Below, piece after piece: positions 22,593 through 30,796 of a DNA stretch of 35,229 bases. Source of the stretch: Mycolicibacterium llatzerense (lineage in GTDB: Bacteria > Actinomycetota > Actinomycetes > Mycobacteriales > Mycobacteriaceae); contig NZ_JXST01000053.1 in the NCBI RefSeq assembly GCF_000878195.1, positions 1-35,229 of the forward strand, written 5' to 3'. The position numbers and the translations under genes are program-made. The notes below the pieces were generated by a model. The model saw only the letters and a list, made by a program, of their open reading frames with translations, made no database searches and was not told where the DNA came from. The first letter of the stretch is position 1. Every line of letters begins with the position of its first letter.

Positions 22593-22620
22593 CGCCGATG
22601 CGCCGTACGGCGCATCGGCG
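22593..22620. repeat. Perfect 28-bp palindrome at the sedolisin start
   Basis: CGCCGATGCGCCGT is followed directly by its exact reverse complement, giving 28 bp of perfect dyad symmetry with no spacer. It lies between the lipoprotein stop (22645) and the sedolisin, and covers the only plausible ATG (22615, minus strand) for that gene. In RNA it could fold into a stable hairpin that hides this start. It could also be a terminator, a protein-binding site or the product of a palindrome-perfecting mutation. Confidence 0.9.
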
Positions 22621-22644
22621 ACCTACTGGGATGGGGCTCCCGTT

Positions 22645-22932
22645 CTAGTGCGGAGCGGTGACGACGTTGCCCGGCAACGCGGTCTGCGGTCCCGGAGCCT
22701 TGACCGACGGGGAGAAGGAGTTGCCGCCCTTGGTGGGCCCGCCCTTCTCGCTCGGCGTCACCGGCGACGACGAGGCCGGTGCCGACGTCGTCGTGGTGGT
22801 GGTCGTGGTCGTGGTGGTCGGCTCTTCCTTCGCCTTCTCGCCACAGGAGGCGAGCAGGCCCATCGCGAGTCCGGCGGTCACGGCGATACCGGCCACCATC
22901 TTCTTGCGGGTCGAGTTACGAACGGTGGTCAT
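22645..22932 (-). CDS. Small Thr-rich lipoprotein
   Basis: The 95-aa product starts MTTVRNSTRKKMV and has a signal peptide ending in the lipobox LLAS-C (Cys at about residue 29). After the acylated Cys come a charged EKAKEEP, a run of 11 Thr, a Ser/Pro/Gly-rich linker, and a short tail ending NVVTAPH. It would be anchored to the outer face of the membrane with an extended disordered tail. I do not recognise a function. The ATG at 22932 is fixed by AAAAGGAGAA at 22938-22947, 5 bases upstream; the frame is open to 23028, but starts there would precede this ribosome site. Its stop is in the same frame as, and 26 codons upstream of, the sedolisin open frame. Confidence 0.82.
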   Translation of the reverse strand: MTTVRNSTRKKMVAGIAVTAGLAMGLLASCGEKAKEEPTTTTTTTTTTTSAPASSSPVTPSEKGGPTKGGNSFSPSVKAPGPQTALPGNVVTAPH

Positions 22933-22937
22933 ACCGG

Positions 22938-22947
22938 TTCTCCTTTT
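22938..22947 (-). promoter_or_regulatory. Ribosome binding site fixing the lipoprotein start
   Basis: On the minus strand AAAAGGAGAA lies 5 bases before the ATG at 22932 and selects it over the upstream in-frame ATG of MDKRRTG. Confidence 0.85.
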
Positions 22948-23104
22948 GTCCATTCCGTTCGCCCCGACAGCCTTAGCTACGAAGAAACGGGCATCGCGAT
23001 CGTAATGCCGATTCGCTTCCCACAGCATACCGATCAGGATGATTCAGTGTTGGGACATCTAGCCCAGATCTAGGACACCGGCAGTTGCTGGCAAAGCCGT
23101 CCGA

Positions 23105-23551
23105 CTACATTTCCGCCAACGTCGCGAGCCGCGCCAACGACGCCTGCAGCCAGTCAGCCGACGTCCGCCTGGCCCGATTCAGCCGCTTCTCGTCGGTCAG
23201 CGCGGTCCAGTCGTAGGTATGAGTGACGCGGGTGTGCCCGTCGTCGATGGGTTCGAGCTCCCAGCGCCACAGGTGCCCCGGCTGAGGTAGTCCGGGTTCG
23301 GAGGGCTTCCACGCGATGCGCCGCCCCTCGACGAATTCGACGACGTGGTTCTCCCGGTTGGTGCCGAGGGTCAGACCCATGACGAACACGTCGCCCACCG
23401 CGTGGACGCGCTGGCCCGCGGGCGCCTCGGCCAGGTTGTCGTTGCCGTCCCAGCGCGGCTGCTGGGCGGGATCGGCGATCAGTTCGAAGATCCGCGCCGC
23501 TGGGGCGGCGATGTCACGGCTGGCACTGACGACTCGAATTTCGTTGTCCAC
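23105..23551 (-). CDS. SRPBCC family protein (polyketide cyclase/START-like)
   Basis: The 148-aa protein has the SRPBCC pattern. It starts with VVSASRDIAAPAARIFELIADPAQQPRWDG-type helix-grip sequence (residues about 7-37), followed by alternating strands (NHVVEFVEGRRIAWKP, LWRWELEP, TRVTHTYDW) and a long C-terminal helix. Such proteins bind hydrophobic ligands in a deep cavity; mycobacterial members are often called polyketide cyclase/dehydrase-like, but the ligand is unknown. No signal peptide is seen, so it is cytoplasmic. It lies 40 bp downstream of the VWA gene on the same strand, with a 172-bp gap before the lipoprotein. Confidence 0.85.
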   Translation of the reverse strand: MDNEIRVVSASRDIAAPAARIFELIADPAQQPRWDGNDNLAEAPAGQRVHAVGDVFVMGLTLGTNRENHVVEFVEGRRIAWKPSEPGLPQPGHLWRWELEPIDDGHTRVTHTYDWTALTDEKRLNRARRTSADWLQASLARLATLAEM

Positions 23552-23591
23552 GAGTCGTATTCAACCCGAGGAAGGCGCGCCGCGCGAGCGG

Positions 23592-24605
23592 TTACGTGGG
23601 CAGGCGCCGGTTGATGAACAGCGCGGAGATCACCGCGCAGGTCAGCGCGAACACACCCAGCCGCAGCCACGCCGTCCCACCGGGCCCGCGGATGATCTCG
23701 TAGCCGATCTGCTGCTGGATGGCGTCGTAGCTCTTGTTCAGGTCCTCGATCTTCGCCGCCGTGTACATCTGCCCACCGGACAGCTCGGCGACCCGCTTCA
23801 TCGTGGTGTCGTTGACCGGAACGTTGACGCTCTGGTCGTCGACCTTGATCTTGCCGCCCTTGGTCCCGAAGGCGATCGTCGAGATCGGGGTGTCCGACTC
23901 CTTCGAGGTCCGCGCCGCGGTGTACGCGCCGTGCGGGCTGTCCGGGTTGCCCGGCCGGTTCTCCGCGCCGTCGGACAGCAACACGATGCGTTTCGGCGGT
24001 TTGTCGGTGTTACCGCTGCCACCGAGCACGTCGGCCAGCGTCGAGATCGCACGCAGGGCCGCGAAGATGCCGTCGCCCGTGGCGGTGCCGTCGTCCACGG
24101 ACAGGTGATCGAGGGCTGTGATGGTCGCCTGGTGGTCCGGTGTCGGCGACACCAGCAGGTTGGTGTTACCGGAGAAGGTGACCAGCCCCAGGTTCACGCC
24201 GGGGGTCAGCTTCTTCGCGAACTGCTTGGCGGCATCCTTGGCCGCGGCCAACCGCGTCGGCGAGACGTCGTCCGCGGTCATGGATCGTGAGACATCCATC
24301 ACCAGCATGATCACCGCGCGGTTGCGCGGAGTCTTGATCTCGTGGGTCGGGGCCGCCAGCGCGACGGTCAGGGACAGCAGCGCAGCCACCGAGAACACCA
24401 TCGGCACGTGCCGCCAGCGCGTCGGCTGCAGCGGCACGACATCGGTGCGCGGCTGCTCTCCGGCATAACTGCGGAGTCGGCTGGCACGGTTGCGCTGTGC
24501 CGCCAGATAAACCGCCACCAACGCGATGGGCAGCAGTGCGGTCAGGAGCAACCAGGGGTGGGCGAAGCCCGACAACGACACCGATCCGATTCCCGGAAGA
24601 CTCAT
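23592..24605 (-). CDS. VWA domain membrane protein (Rv1481/BatA-like)
   Basis: The 337-aa protein starts at the ATG at 24605 (MSLPGIGSVSLSGFAHPWLL). It has two N-terminal membrane segments (about 17-36 and 67-86), a von Willebrand A domain with an intact metal-ion adhesion site (DVSRS at 104-108, TFSGN and LLSDGAENR later), and a C-terminal membrane helix (TAWLRLGVFALTCAVISALF). This is the BatA/Rv1481 layout. In M. tuberculosis such a gene follows moxR1 (Rv1479) and a DUF58 gene (Rv1480), which together form a putative chaperone system. No MoxR or DUF58 gene is present here, so it is either a stand-alone paralogue or acts with partners elsewhere. It is divergent from the antiporter operon with 160 bp between starts. 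Confidence 0.88.
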   Translation of the reverse strand: MSLPGIGSVSLSGFAHPWLLLTALLPIALVAVYLAAQRNRASRLRSYAGEQPRTDVVPLQPTRWRHVPMVFSVAALLSLTVALAAPTHEIKTPRNRAVIMLVMDVSRSMTADDVSPTRLAAAKDAAKQFAKKLTPGVNLGLVTFSGNTNLLVSPTPDHQATITALDHLSVDDGTATGDGIFAALRAISTLADVLGGSGNTDKPPKRIVLLSDGAENRPGNPDSPHGAYTAARTSKESDTPISTIAFGTKGGKIKVDDQSVNVPVNDTTMKRVAELSGGQMYTAAKIEDLNKSYDAIQQQIGYEIIRGPGGTAWLRLGVFALTCAVISALFINRRLPT

Positions 24606-24651
24606 CGGCGCCCCGTCGCGTTCGTCACCATAAGTGAAAAGTGTAGGAGTC

Positions 24652-24666
24652 GGTGCAGTGTGCACC
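24652..24666. promoter_or_regulatory. Inverted repeat between VWA gene and antiporter operon
   Basis: GGTGCA-GTG-TGCACC is a perfect 6-bp inverted repeat with a 3-bp centre, midway in the 160-bp divergent intergenic region. It is a candidate operator for either gene; no regulator is known. Confidence 0.35.
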
Positions 24667-24765
24667 CGGTAGCGGGCCTGTGGCCTGCGAGAACCGCCAG
24701 ACCACGGCACTGGTGGGCGCCCCGTAAGCTGGCCGCGGACCGTCCCCGACACCTGCCGGAGGCCC

Positions 24766-27600
24766 ATGCTCACCGTTCTGTACGTGCACGCTATCGCCAC
24801 TGTGCTCGCTCCGCTGTTGGTACGGCGCTGGGGACGGCAGGCGTTCTATCCCCTTGCCCTGGCGCCCGCCGGCTCGCTGGTCTGGCTGACCCTGAACTGG
24901 CCCGGCGCGGGCGAGCAGACGCTGCACATCGACTGGGTGCCGCAGCTGTACATGGACATCACGCTGCGCCTGGATTCGCTGGCGGCGATCATGTCCGTGC
25001 TGGTGCTGGGTGTCGGCACCCTCGTGCTGCTGTACTGCGCCGAGTACTTCCACCACGCCGACGGGCACACCGAGAAGCGGTTGCCCAGCTTCGCCGCCGA
25101 GCTGGTCGCATTCTCCGGCGCCATGTTCGGACTGGTGTGCAGCGACAACACGCTGCTGCTGTACCTGTTCTGGGAGCTGACGACCGTGCTGTCGTTCCTG
25201 CTCGTCGGCCACTACGCCGAACGCGCCACCAGCCGGCGCGCCGCGACCCAGGCGCTGCTGGTCACCACGGCCGGCGGTCTGGCGATGCTGACCGGCATCA
25301 TCATGCTGGGCACGCTCGCCGGGACCTACCGGCTGTCCGACCTCGTCGCCAACGCGCCGACCGGGACCACCTCGTCGGTCGCCGTCGTGCTGGTGCTGAT
25401 CGGTGCGCTGTCCAAGTCGGCCATCGTGCCGATGCATTTCTGGCTGCCGGGCGCCATGGCGGCACCGACGCCCGTCAGCGCCTACCTGCACGCTGCGGCC
25501 ATGGTGAAAGCCGGCGTGTACCTGATCGCCCGCATGACGCCCGGTTTCGCCGATCACCAGCCGTGGCGGCCGACGGTGGTGGCACTGGGGCTGGCGACGC
25601 TGCTGCTGGCCGGTTGGCGCGCCGTCCGCGAGTACGACCTCAAACTGATCCTGGCGTTCGGCACGGTGAGCCAGCTCGGGTTGATCACGGTGATGGTCGG
25701 GGCCGGCGGCGGAGATCTGATGCTGGCCGGGCTGGCCATGCTGTGCGCGCACGCCATGTTCAAGGCCGCGTTGTTCATGGTGGTCGGCATCATCGACCAC
25801 GCCACCGGCACCCGCGACATCCGGAAACTGGCCTGGCTCGGCCGGCGCAGCCCCGTGCTGTTGGGCATCGCCGTCGCCGCTGCCGCCAGCATGGCCGGGC
25901 TGCCGCCGTTCCTCGGTTTCGTCGCGAAGGAAGCTGATTTCGAAACCCTGTGGCACAGCCCGACGTTGGGCGGGTCGGCTCCGTTCGTGCTGGCCACCGT
26001 GGCGTTCGGCTCGGTGTTCACCATGATCTACAGCCTGCGGTTCCTGCACGGGGCATTCGCCCGAAAAGGCTTGCCGAGTCCGACGATTCGCGTCGCGGAG
26101 ATGCACCGCCCCAGCATCGGTTTCCTGCTGCCGCCGGGCATCCTGGCGGTCGCCGGCCTCGGGTTCGGGCTGCTGCCGAACGCGCTGGACCACGCCATCG
26201 CCGACTACACCGCGACCATGCCCGGCAGCTCCGGGTATCACCTGGCACTGTGGCACGGCGTCAACTTCCCGCTGGTGTTGTCCGCCGCGATCGTCGCCAC
26301 CGGCGCGGCGGCATTCGGCCTGCGGCACCGCCTCGAACGATTCCGGGTGCCCTATCTACCGCTCGGCAACGCCGACCGGATGTACGACGCGGCGATCCGG
26401 GGCGCGGACCGGTTCGCCGTGCGGCTGACGGCATTCACCCAGCGCGGCTCGATTCCGACGACGCAGGCCATGATCCTGTCCACCCTCGCGGTGCTGCCCA
26501 TCGCGGTGCTGCTCTTGGGCGAGCGCGATCAGCCCGAGCTGCGGTGGTGGAACTCGCCGATCCAGGTGGTCGTCGGCCTCATCGTGCTGGCTGCGGCGAT
26601 CAGTGCGACGGTGATGCGCAACCGGCTGGCGGCGGTGCTGGTGGTCGGTGTCACCGGCTACGGCTGCGGCACGCTCTACATCTTTTATGGGGCGCCCGAC
26701 CTGGCACTCACCCAATTCCTGGTCGAGACACTGACTTTGGTGGTCTTCCTGCTGGTGCTGCGCACCCTGCCCGCCGAATCCGACGCCACTCACATGAAGC
26801 GGCACCGGCTCCCCCGCGCGCTGCTGGCCACGGCGGTCGGCTCGTCGGTCACCGCGCTGGCGGTCTACGCCATGGCCGCACGCAACACCCGGCCGCTGGC
26901 CGAACTACTGCCCGACGCGGCCTACTACCGCGGGCACGGTGCCAACACCGTCAACGTGCTGCTGGTGGACATCCGGGCCTGGGACACCCTCGGCGAAATC
27001 TCGGTGCTACTGGTCGCCGCAACCGGCGTGGCGTCAATGGTGTTCCGGCACAGGCGTTTCGGATCGGCGCCCCGGGTACCCAAAGACCATCCGTCAACGC
27101 CCGACACCACCTGGCTGCGCGGCAGCGATCTGCGCGATCCACGGCACCGCTCCCTGGTCCTCGAGGTCGCGACACGCATGATCTTCCCGCTGATCATGGT
27201 GTTGTCGGTGTACTTCTTCTTCGCCGGGCACAACACTCCCGGCGGCGGTTTCGCCGGTGGCCTGACGGCCGGCCTGGCGTTGGTGCTGCGGTACCTGGCC
27301 GGCGGCCGCTACGAATTGGGTGAGACGCTGCCGCTGGACGCAGGGAAGGTGCTGGGCGCCGGCCTGACCCTGTCCGCCGGCACCGCGACGGCCTCGCTGC
27401 TGCTGGGTGCGCCCGTCCTGTCCAGCGCGGTGGTGAAATTCACGCTGCCCCTGCTGGGTTCGGTGAAGGTGGTGACGGCGCTGTTCTTCGACCTCGGCGT
27501 GTACCTCATCGTCGTCGGCCTGGTGCTGGACATCTTGCGCAGCCTGGGCGCCAAGGTCGACGAAGAGTTGTACGCACCACGTGAGGTGGCCACCCGATGA
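24766..27600 (+). CDS. mnhA: Mrp/Mnh cation/proton antiporter subunit A fused to subunit B
   Basis: The 944-aa membrane protein is the large antiporter subunit of the Mrp complex, which exchanges sodium or other monovalent cations for protons and is related to complex I. The proton-channel part (residues about 1-480) shows the key residues E137 (YLFWELTTVLSF), K217 (GALSKSAIVPMHFWLP), H242 and K248 (YLHAAAMVKAGVY). The MrpA-specific C-terminal part follows (YGAPDLALTQFLVETLTLV). From about residue 795 on is a MnhB domain (LEVATRMIFPLIMVLSVYFF, NTPGGGFAGGLTAGLAL), so subunit B is fused rather than separate, as in other actinobacteria. GGAGG lies a few bases before the ATG. The stop overlaps mnhC by 4 bases. 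Confidence 0.95.
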   Translation: MLTVLYVHAIATVLAPLLVRRWGRQAFYPLALAPAGSLVWLTLNWPGAGEQTLHIDWVPQLYMDITLRLDSLAAIMSVLVLGVGTLVLLYCAEYFHHADGHTEKRLPSFAAELVAFSGAMFGLVCSDNTLLLYLFWELTTVLSFLLVGHYAERATSRRAATQALLVTTAGGLAMLTGIIMLGTLAGTYRLSDLVANAPTGTTSSVAVVLVLIGALSKSAIVPMHFWLPGAMAAPTPVSAYLHAAAMVKAGVYLIARMTPGFADHQPWRPTVVALGLATLLLAGWRAVREYDLKLILAFGTVSQLGLITVMVGAGGGDLMLAGLAMLCAHAMFKAALFMVVGIIDHATGTRDIRKLAWLGRRSPVLLGIAVAAAASMAGLPPFLGFVAKEADFETLWHSPTLGGSAPFVLATVAFGSVFTMIYSLRFLHGAFARKGLPSPTIRVAEMHRPSIGFLLPPGILAVAGLGFGLLPNALDHAIADYTATMPGSSGYHLALWHGVNFPLVLSAAIVATGAAAFGLRHRLERFRVPYLPLGNADRMYDAAIRGADRFAVRLTAFTQRGSIPTTQAMILSTLAVLPIAVLLLGERDQPELRWWNSPIQVVVGLIVLAAAISATVMRNRLAAVLVVGVTGYGCGTLYIFYGAPDLALTQFLVETLTLVVFLLVLRTLPAESDATHMKRHRLPRALLATAVGSSVTALAVYAMAARNTRPLAELLPDAAYYRGHGANTVNVLLVDIRAWDTLGEISVLLVAATGVASMVFRHRRFGSAPRVPKDHPSTPDTTWLRGSDLRDPRHRSLVLEVATRMIFPLIMVLSVYFFFAGHNTPGGGFAGGLTAGLALVLRYLAGGRYELGETLPLDAGKVLGAGLTLSAGTATASLLLGAPVLSSAVVKFTLPLLGSVKVVTALFFDLGVYLIVVGLVLDILRSLGAKVDEELYAPREVATR

Positions 27601-28067
27601 CGACCTATCTCGTTCCCCTGGTGCTCATCGGCGGCCTCACCGGCACCGGTGTGTACCTGCTGCTGGAGCGCAACCTGACCCGAATGCTGTTGGGCCTGTT
27701 GCTGATCGGCAACGCCGTCAACCTGCTGATCCTGGTGATGGGCGGCGACTCCGGCAATCCGCCGGTGCGCGGCCGCACCAGTCACGGCCAGACCGGGACC
27801 GCCGATCCGCTGGCGCAGGGCATGGTCCTGACCTCCATCGTCATCACCATGGGGGTCGCCGCGTTCGTGCTGGCGCTGATCTACCGGGCCTACCGCCTGA
27901 CCACCGTCGAAGAGGTGGGCAACGACCCCGAGGACAGCCGCCTGGTGGAGCTGTCGTCCACCGACGCCCCGGCGGTCGAGGAAGACCGCGGCGAGCCGGC
28001 CGTCGTCACCGACACCGACGCACCCGCCGAACTCGACGCGCTGCCAACCGAATCGGAGCCGGCGTGA
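27597..28067 (+). CDS. mnhC: Mrp/Mnh antiporter subunit C
   Basis: The 156-aa protein is a NuoK-like subunit with three membrane helices in the first 105 residues: TTYLVPLVLIGGLTGTGVYL, LLGLLLIGNAVNLLILVMGG with the family's conserved GNAVNL, and QGMVLTSIVITMGVAAFVLAL. It has an acidic tail of about 50 residues (GNDPEDSRLVELSS to the end) that is longer than in typical MnhC and probably cytoplasmic. It starts and ends in ATGA/GTGA overlaps with mnhA and mnhD, so it is translated as part of the operon. Confidence 0.93.
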   Translation: MTTYLVPLVLIGGLTGTGVYLLLERNLTRMLLGLLLIGNAVNLLILVMGGDSGNPPVRGRTSHGQTGTADPLAQGMVLTSIVITMGVAAFVLALIYRAYRLTTVEEVGNDPEDSRLVELSSTDAPAVEEDRGEPAVVTDTDAPAELDALPTESEPA

Positions 28068-29653
28068 CGACGGGCGCGGTGTTGGCGCCGCTGCCCGTGC
28101 TCATCCCGATCCTCGGCGCCGCCGCGACGTTGTTCGCCGGACGCCGTCCCCGGTTGCAGCAGATCATCGCGCTCGTGGCGCTCACCGCGATGACGGCGGT
28201 CTGCGCGGCCCTGGTCTACGTCGTCGACCACTGCGGCACCGTCGCGGTCCACGTCGGCGGCTGGGGCCAGACCGAACCCGGGATGGGACCGCTCGGGATT
28301 GTCCTTGTCGTGGACCGGCTTTCGGCCCTGATGCTGGTGGTGTCCGCGATCGTGCTGCTGGCGGTGGTCTGGTACGCCATCGGGCAGGGTATCCGCGACG
28401 GCGGCGACGAGCAGCCGGTGTCGATCTTCCTGCCGACCTACCTGGTGCTGTCGGCGGGCGTGTGTATCGCGTTCCTCGCCGGCGACCTGTTCAACCTGTT
28501 CGTCGGCTTCGAGGTGCTGCTGGCCGCGAGCTTCGTCCTGCTGACCGTCGGCGCCAGCGAGGAGCGGGTGCGCGCCGGTATCGGCTACGTCATGGTGTCC
28601 ATGGTGTCGTCGGTGATCTTCCTGATCGGCATCGCGCTGATCTACGCGGCCACCGGCACCCTCAACCTGGCCGAGTTGGCGAACCGGCTGGACGGCATCA
28701 CACCGGGCACCCGGGCGGCGCTGTTCGCGGTGCTACTGGTGGCGTTCGGCATCAAGGCGGCGGTGTTCCCGCTGTCGGCATGGCTGCCCGACTCCTACCC
28801 CACCGCCCCGGCGCCGGTCACTGCGGTGTTCGCCGGCCTGCTCACCAAAGTCGGTGTGTACGCGATCATTCGGGCCCACACCCTGCTGTTCCCGGGCGGC
28901 GCACTGGACAACGTATTGATGGTCGCGGCGCTGCTGACCATGTTGATCGGCATCTTCGGCGCCATGGCCCAGAGCGACATCAAACGGTTGCTGTCCTTCA
29001 CCCTGGTCAGCCACATCGGCTACCTGGTGTTCGGCATCGCGGTGTCGAACCGGGTCGGCATGGCCGGCGCCATCTACTACGTCGCGCACCACATCGTCGT
29101 GCAGACCACGCTGTTCCTGGTGGTGGGACTGATCGAGCGGCAGGCCGGCGCGTCGACACTGCAGCGCCTGGGCGGACTGGCGGCAGCCAGCCCGCTGCTG
29201 GCGTTCGTGTTCATCATCCCTGCACTGAATCTCGGTGGTATCCCGCCGTTCTCGGGGTTCATCGGCAAGGTGGCGTTGCTGCAGGCCGGTGCGACGAGCG
29301 CGTCGGTCCTGGCCTGGGCGCTGGTCGCCGGATCCGTCATCACCAGCCTGCTGACGCTGTACGTGATGGCGCGGGTGTGGACGCTCGCGTTCTGGCGCGC
29401 CCGCGCCGACGCACCCGAAAGCCTGGTGACGGGGGCGCCCGCCGGGCTGTTGGTGCCGACGGCGGACGTGGCCGTCGACGATCGGGCGGACGTCGGCCGG
29501 ATGCCCGTCGGGATGCTCGCTCCGACCGCGGTCCTGATCGTGGTGGGGCTGGCCCTCACGGTGTTCGCCGGGCCCATCTTCGGGTTCGCCGAACGCGCAG
29601 CCGACCAGGTCGCCGACCGCGGCCAGTACGTCTCGGTGGTGTTGACGCCATGA
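28064..29653 (+). CDS. mnhD: Mrp/Mnh antiporter subunit D
   Basis: The 529-aa protein is the second antiporter-like (NuoN/NuoM-related) subunit with about 14 membrane segments. Conserved residues include the Glu in LFNLFVGFEVLLAASFVLLT and Lys in GIKAAVFPLSAWLPDSYPTA, then PVTAVFAGLLTKVGVYAIIR. A polar loop near residues 455-490 (ADAPESLVTGAPAG) precedes the last helix. The start is GTG at 28064 overlapping the mnhC stop; the long upstream extension of the frame is antisense to nothing but lies inside mnhC and is not coding. It overlaps mnhE by 4 bases. Confidence 0.94.
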   Translation: MTTGAVLAPLPVLIPILGAAATLFAGRRPRLQQIIALVALTAMTAVCAALVYVVDHCGTVAVHVGGWGQTEPGMGPLGIVLVVDRLSALMLVVSAIVLLAVVWYAIGQGIRDGGDEQPVSIFLPTYLVLSAGVCIAFLAGDLFNLFVGFEVLLAASFVLLTVGASEERVRAGIGYVMVSMVSSVIFLIGIALIYAATGTLNLAELANRLDGITPGTRAALFAVLLVAFGIKAAVFPLSAWLPDSYPTAPAPVTAVFAGLLTKVGVYAIIRAHTLLFPGGALDNVLMVAALLTMLIGIFGAMAQSDIKRLLSFTLVSHIGYLVFGIAVSNRVGMAGAIYYVAHHIVVQTTLFLVVGLIERQAGASTLQRLGGLAAASPLLAFVFIIPALNLGGIPPFSGFIGKVALLQAGATSASVLAWALVAGSVITSLLTLYVMARVWTLAFWRARADAPESLVTGAPAGLLVPTADVAVDDRADVGRMPVGMLAPTAVLIVVGLALTVFAGPIFGFAERAADQVADRGQYVSVVLTP

Positions 29654-30180
29654 GGCAGTGGTTACCACGCGCCGGCGTCCTGGTCTGGCTGATGGCCGTG
29701 TGGATTCTGTTGTGGGGCAACATATCCGTTGCCAACATCCTCGGCGGCCTCGCCGTGGGCCTACTGATCACCGTGCTGTTGCCGTTGCCGCAGGTTCCGG
29801 TGGCCGGCCGGCTGCACCCGCTGTCGCTGGCGTGGCTGGCCCTCAAGGTCGCCTACTACCTGGTGTTGTCGTCGGTCCAGGTGGCCTGGCTGGCGATCAG
29901 GCCCGGTCCGCCTCCGCTGACCGCGGTGCTGCGGGCCCGGCTCGAGCTCAAGTCGGATCTGGTGCTGGCGCTCGCGGTCAATGTCATCAATCTCATCCCC
30001 GGCTCGATCGTGCTGGAGATCGATCAGGCCCGCCGGTTCATCTACGTCCACGTCCTCGATGTCGGGTCCGAACGTGCGGTACAGCAGTTCTACCGCCAGA
30101 TCGCCGAAGTGGAGCGGTTGATGATCGCCTCGTTCGAACGTGAATCCCATTGGCAGCCAGTGGAAGCGGACCCCGCATGA
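29650..30180 (+). CDS. mnhE: Mrp/Mnh antiporter subunit E
   Basis: The 176-aa protein matches MnhE: two or three N-terminal membrane segments (LVWLMAVWILLWG, NILGGLAVGLLITVLLPLP, LALKVAYYLVLSSVQVAWLA) and a conserved soluble C-terminal part including LALAVNVINLIPGSIVLEI and FIYVHVLDV. MnhE is needed for assembly of the complex and is not thought to move ions itself. Starts overlap at 29650-29653 and 30177-30180 couple it to mnhD and mnhF. Confidence 0.93.
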   Translation: MRQWLPRAGVLVWLMAVWILLWGNISVANILGGLAVGLLITVLLPLPQVPVAGRLHPLSLAWLALKVAYYLVLSSVQVAWLAIRPGPPPLTAVLRARLELKSDLVLALAVNVINLIPGSIVLEIDQARRFIYVHVLDVGSERAVQQFYRQIAEVERLMIASFERESHWQPVEADPA

Positions 30181-30464
30181 ACACCATTTGGATCATCGCC
30201 GCGGTCATGCTCGTCACCGCCGCGGCCATCACCGTGTTCCGGCTGCTGGCCGGTCCAAGCACCCTGGACCGGCTGGTCGCGCTGGACACGTTCGTCGCCG
30301 TCACCATGTGCGGCATCGGCACCTGGGCGGCCTACAGCCTCGACACCACGGCGACCTACAGCTTGACGGCGCTGGCCCTGATCACCTTCGTCGGCTCGGT
30401 CAGTGTGGCCCGGTTCCGCGTCCGCGATACCGATACCAACACTGAAGCCGAGCCGCCACGATGA
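30177..30464 (+). CDS. mnhF: Mrp/Mnh antiporter subunit F
   Basis: The 95-aa protein has the three membrane helices of MnhF: TIWIIAAVMLVTAAAITVFR, the conserved LLAGPSTLDRLVALDTF segment with the Asp and Arg typical of the family, and LTALALITFVGSVSVARF. A short polar tail follows. Length is normal. It overlaps mnhE and mnhG by 4 bases each. Confidence 0.93.
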   Translation: MNTIWIIAAVMLVTAAAITVFRLLAGPSTLDRLVALDTFVAVTMCGIGTWAAYSLDTTATYSLTALALITFVGSVSVARFRVRDTDTNTEAEPPR

Positions 30465-30796
30465 ACCTCTTCGACGTTGTCTCAGGCACTTTGGTGCTCT
30501 GCGGTTCGGCACTGGCGCTGACCGCCGCGATCGGCGTGGTGCGCTTCCCGGACACCCTGACGCGGATGCACGCCGCCTCCAAACCTCAGGTGCTGGGACT
30601 GCTGCTGGTGCTGACCGGCGCCGCGCTGCGGCTGCGCGGGCACGCCGACGTGGGCATGCTGATCCTGGCCGGCTTGTTCACCCTGATCACCGCGCCGGTA
30701 GTGGCCAACCGGGTCGGCCAACTGGCCTACCGTGAGCAGAGTTTCCGCGACGACCTGCTGATCCGCGACGAATTGGAAGACCATGGCGCGAACTGA
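30461..30796 (+). CDS. mnhG: Mrp/Mnh antiporter subunit G
   Basis: The 111-aa protein matches MnhG/PhaG with three membrane helices and the conserved GVVRFPDTLTRMHAASKPQVLG loop (residues about 25-46), then GLLLVLTGAALRL and ILAGLFTLITAPVVANRVGQ. It is the last subunit of the complex. The gene overlaps the following methyltransferase gene by 14 bases, so that gene is probably part of the same transcript. Confidence 0.93.
   Translation: MNLFDVVSGTLVLCGSALALTAAIGVVRFPDTLTRMHAASKPQVLGLLLVLTGAALRLRGHADVGMLILAGLFTLITAPVVANRVGQLAYREQSFRDDLLIRDELEDHGAN

Noticed and set aside
23040..23085. Repeated TCTAG and GGACA words upstream of the lipoprotein
   Set aside because: They do not form a consistent direct or inverted repeat, and I could not place a convincing -35/-10 pair.
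24625..26328. 567-codon minus-strand frame opposite mnhA
   Set aside because: Gln/Arg/His-rich shadow; the plus frame is a clear MrpA protein.
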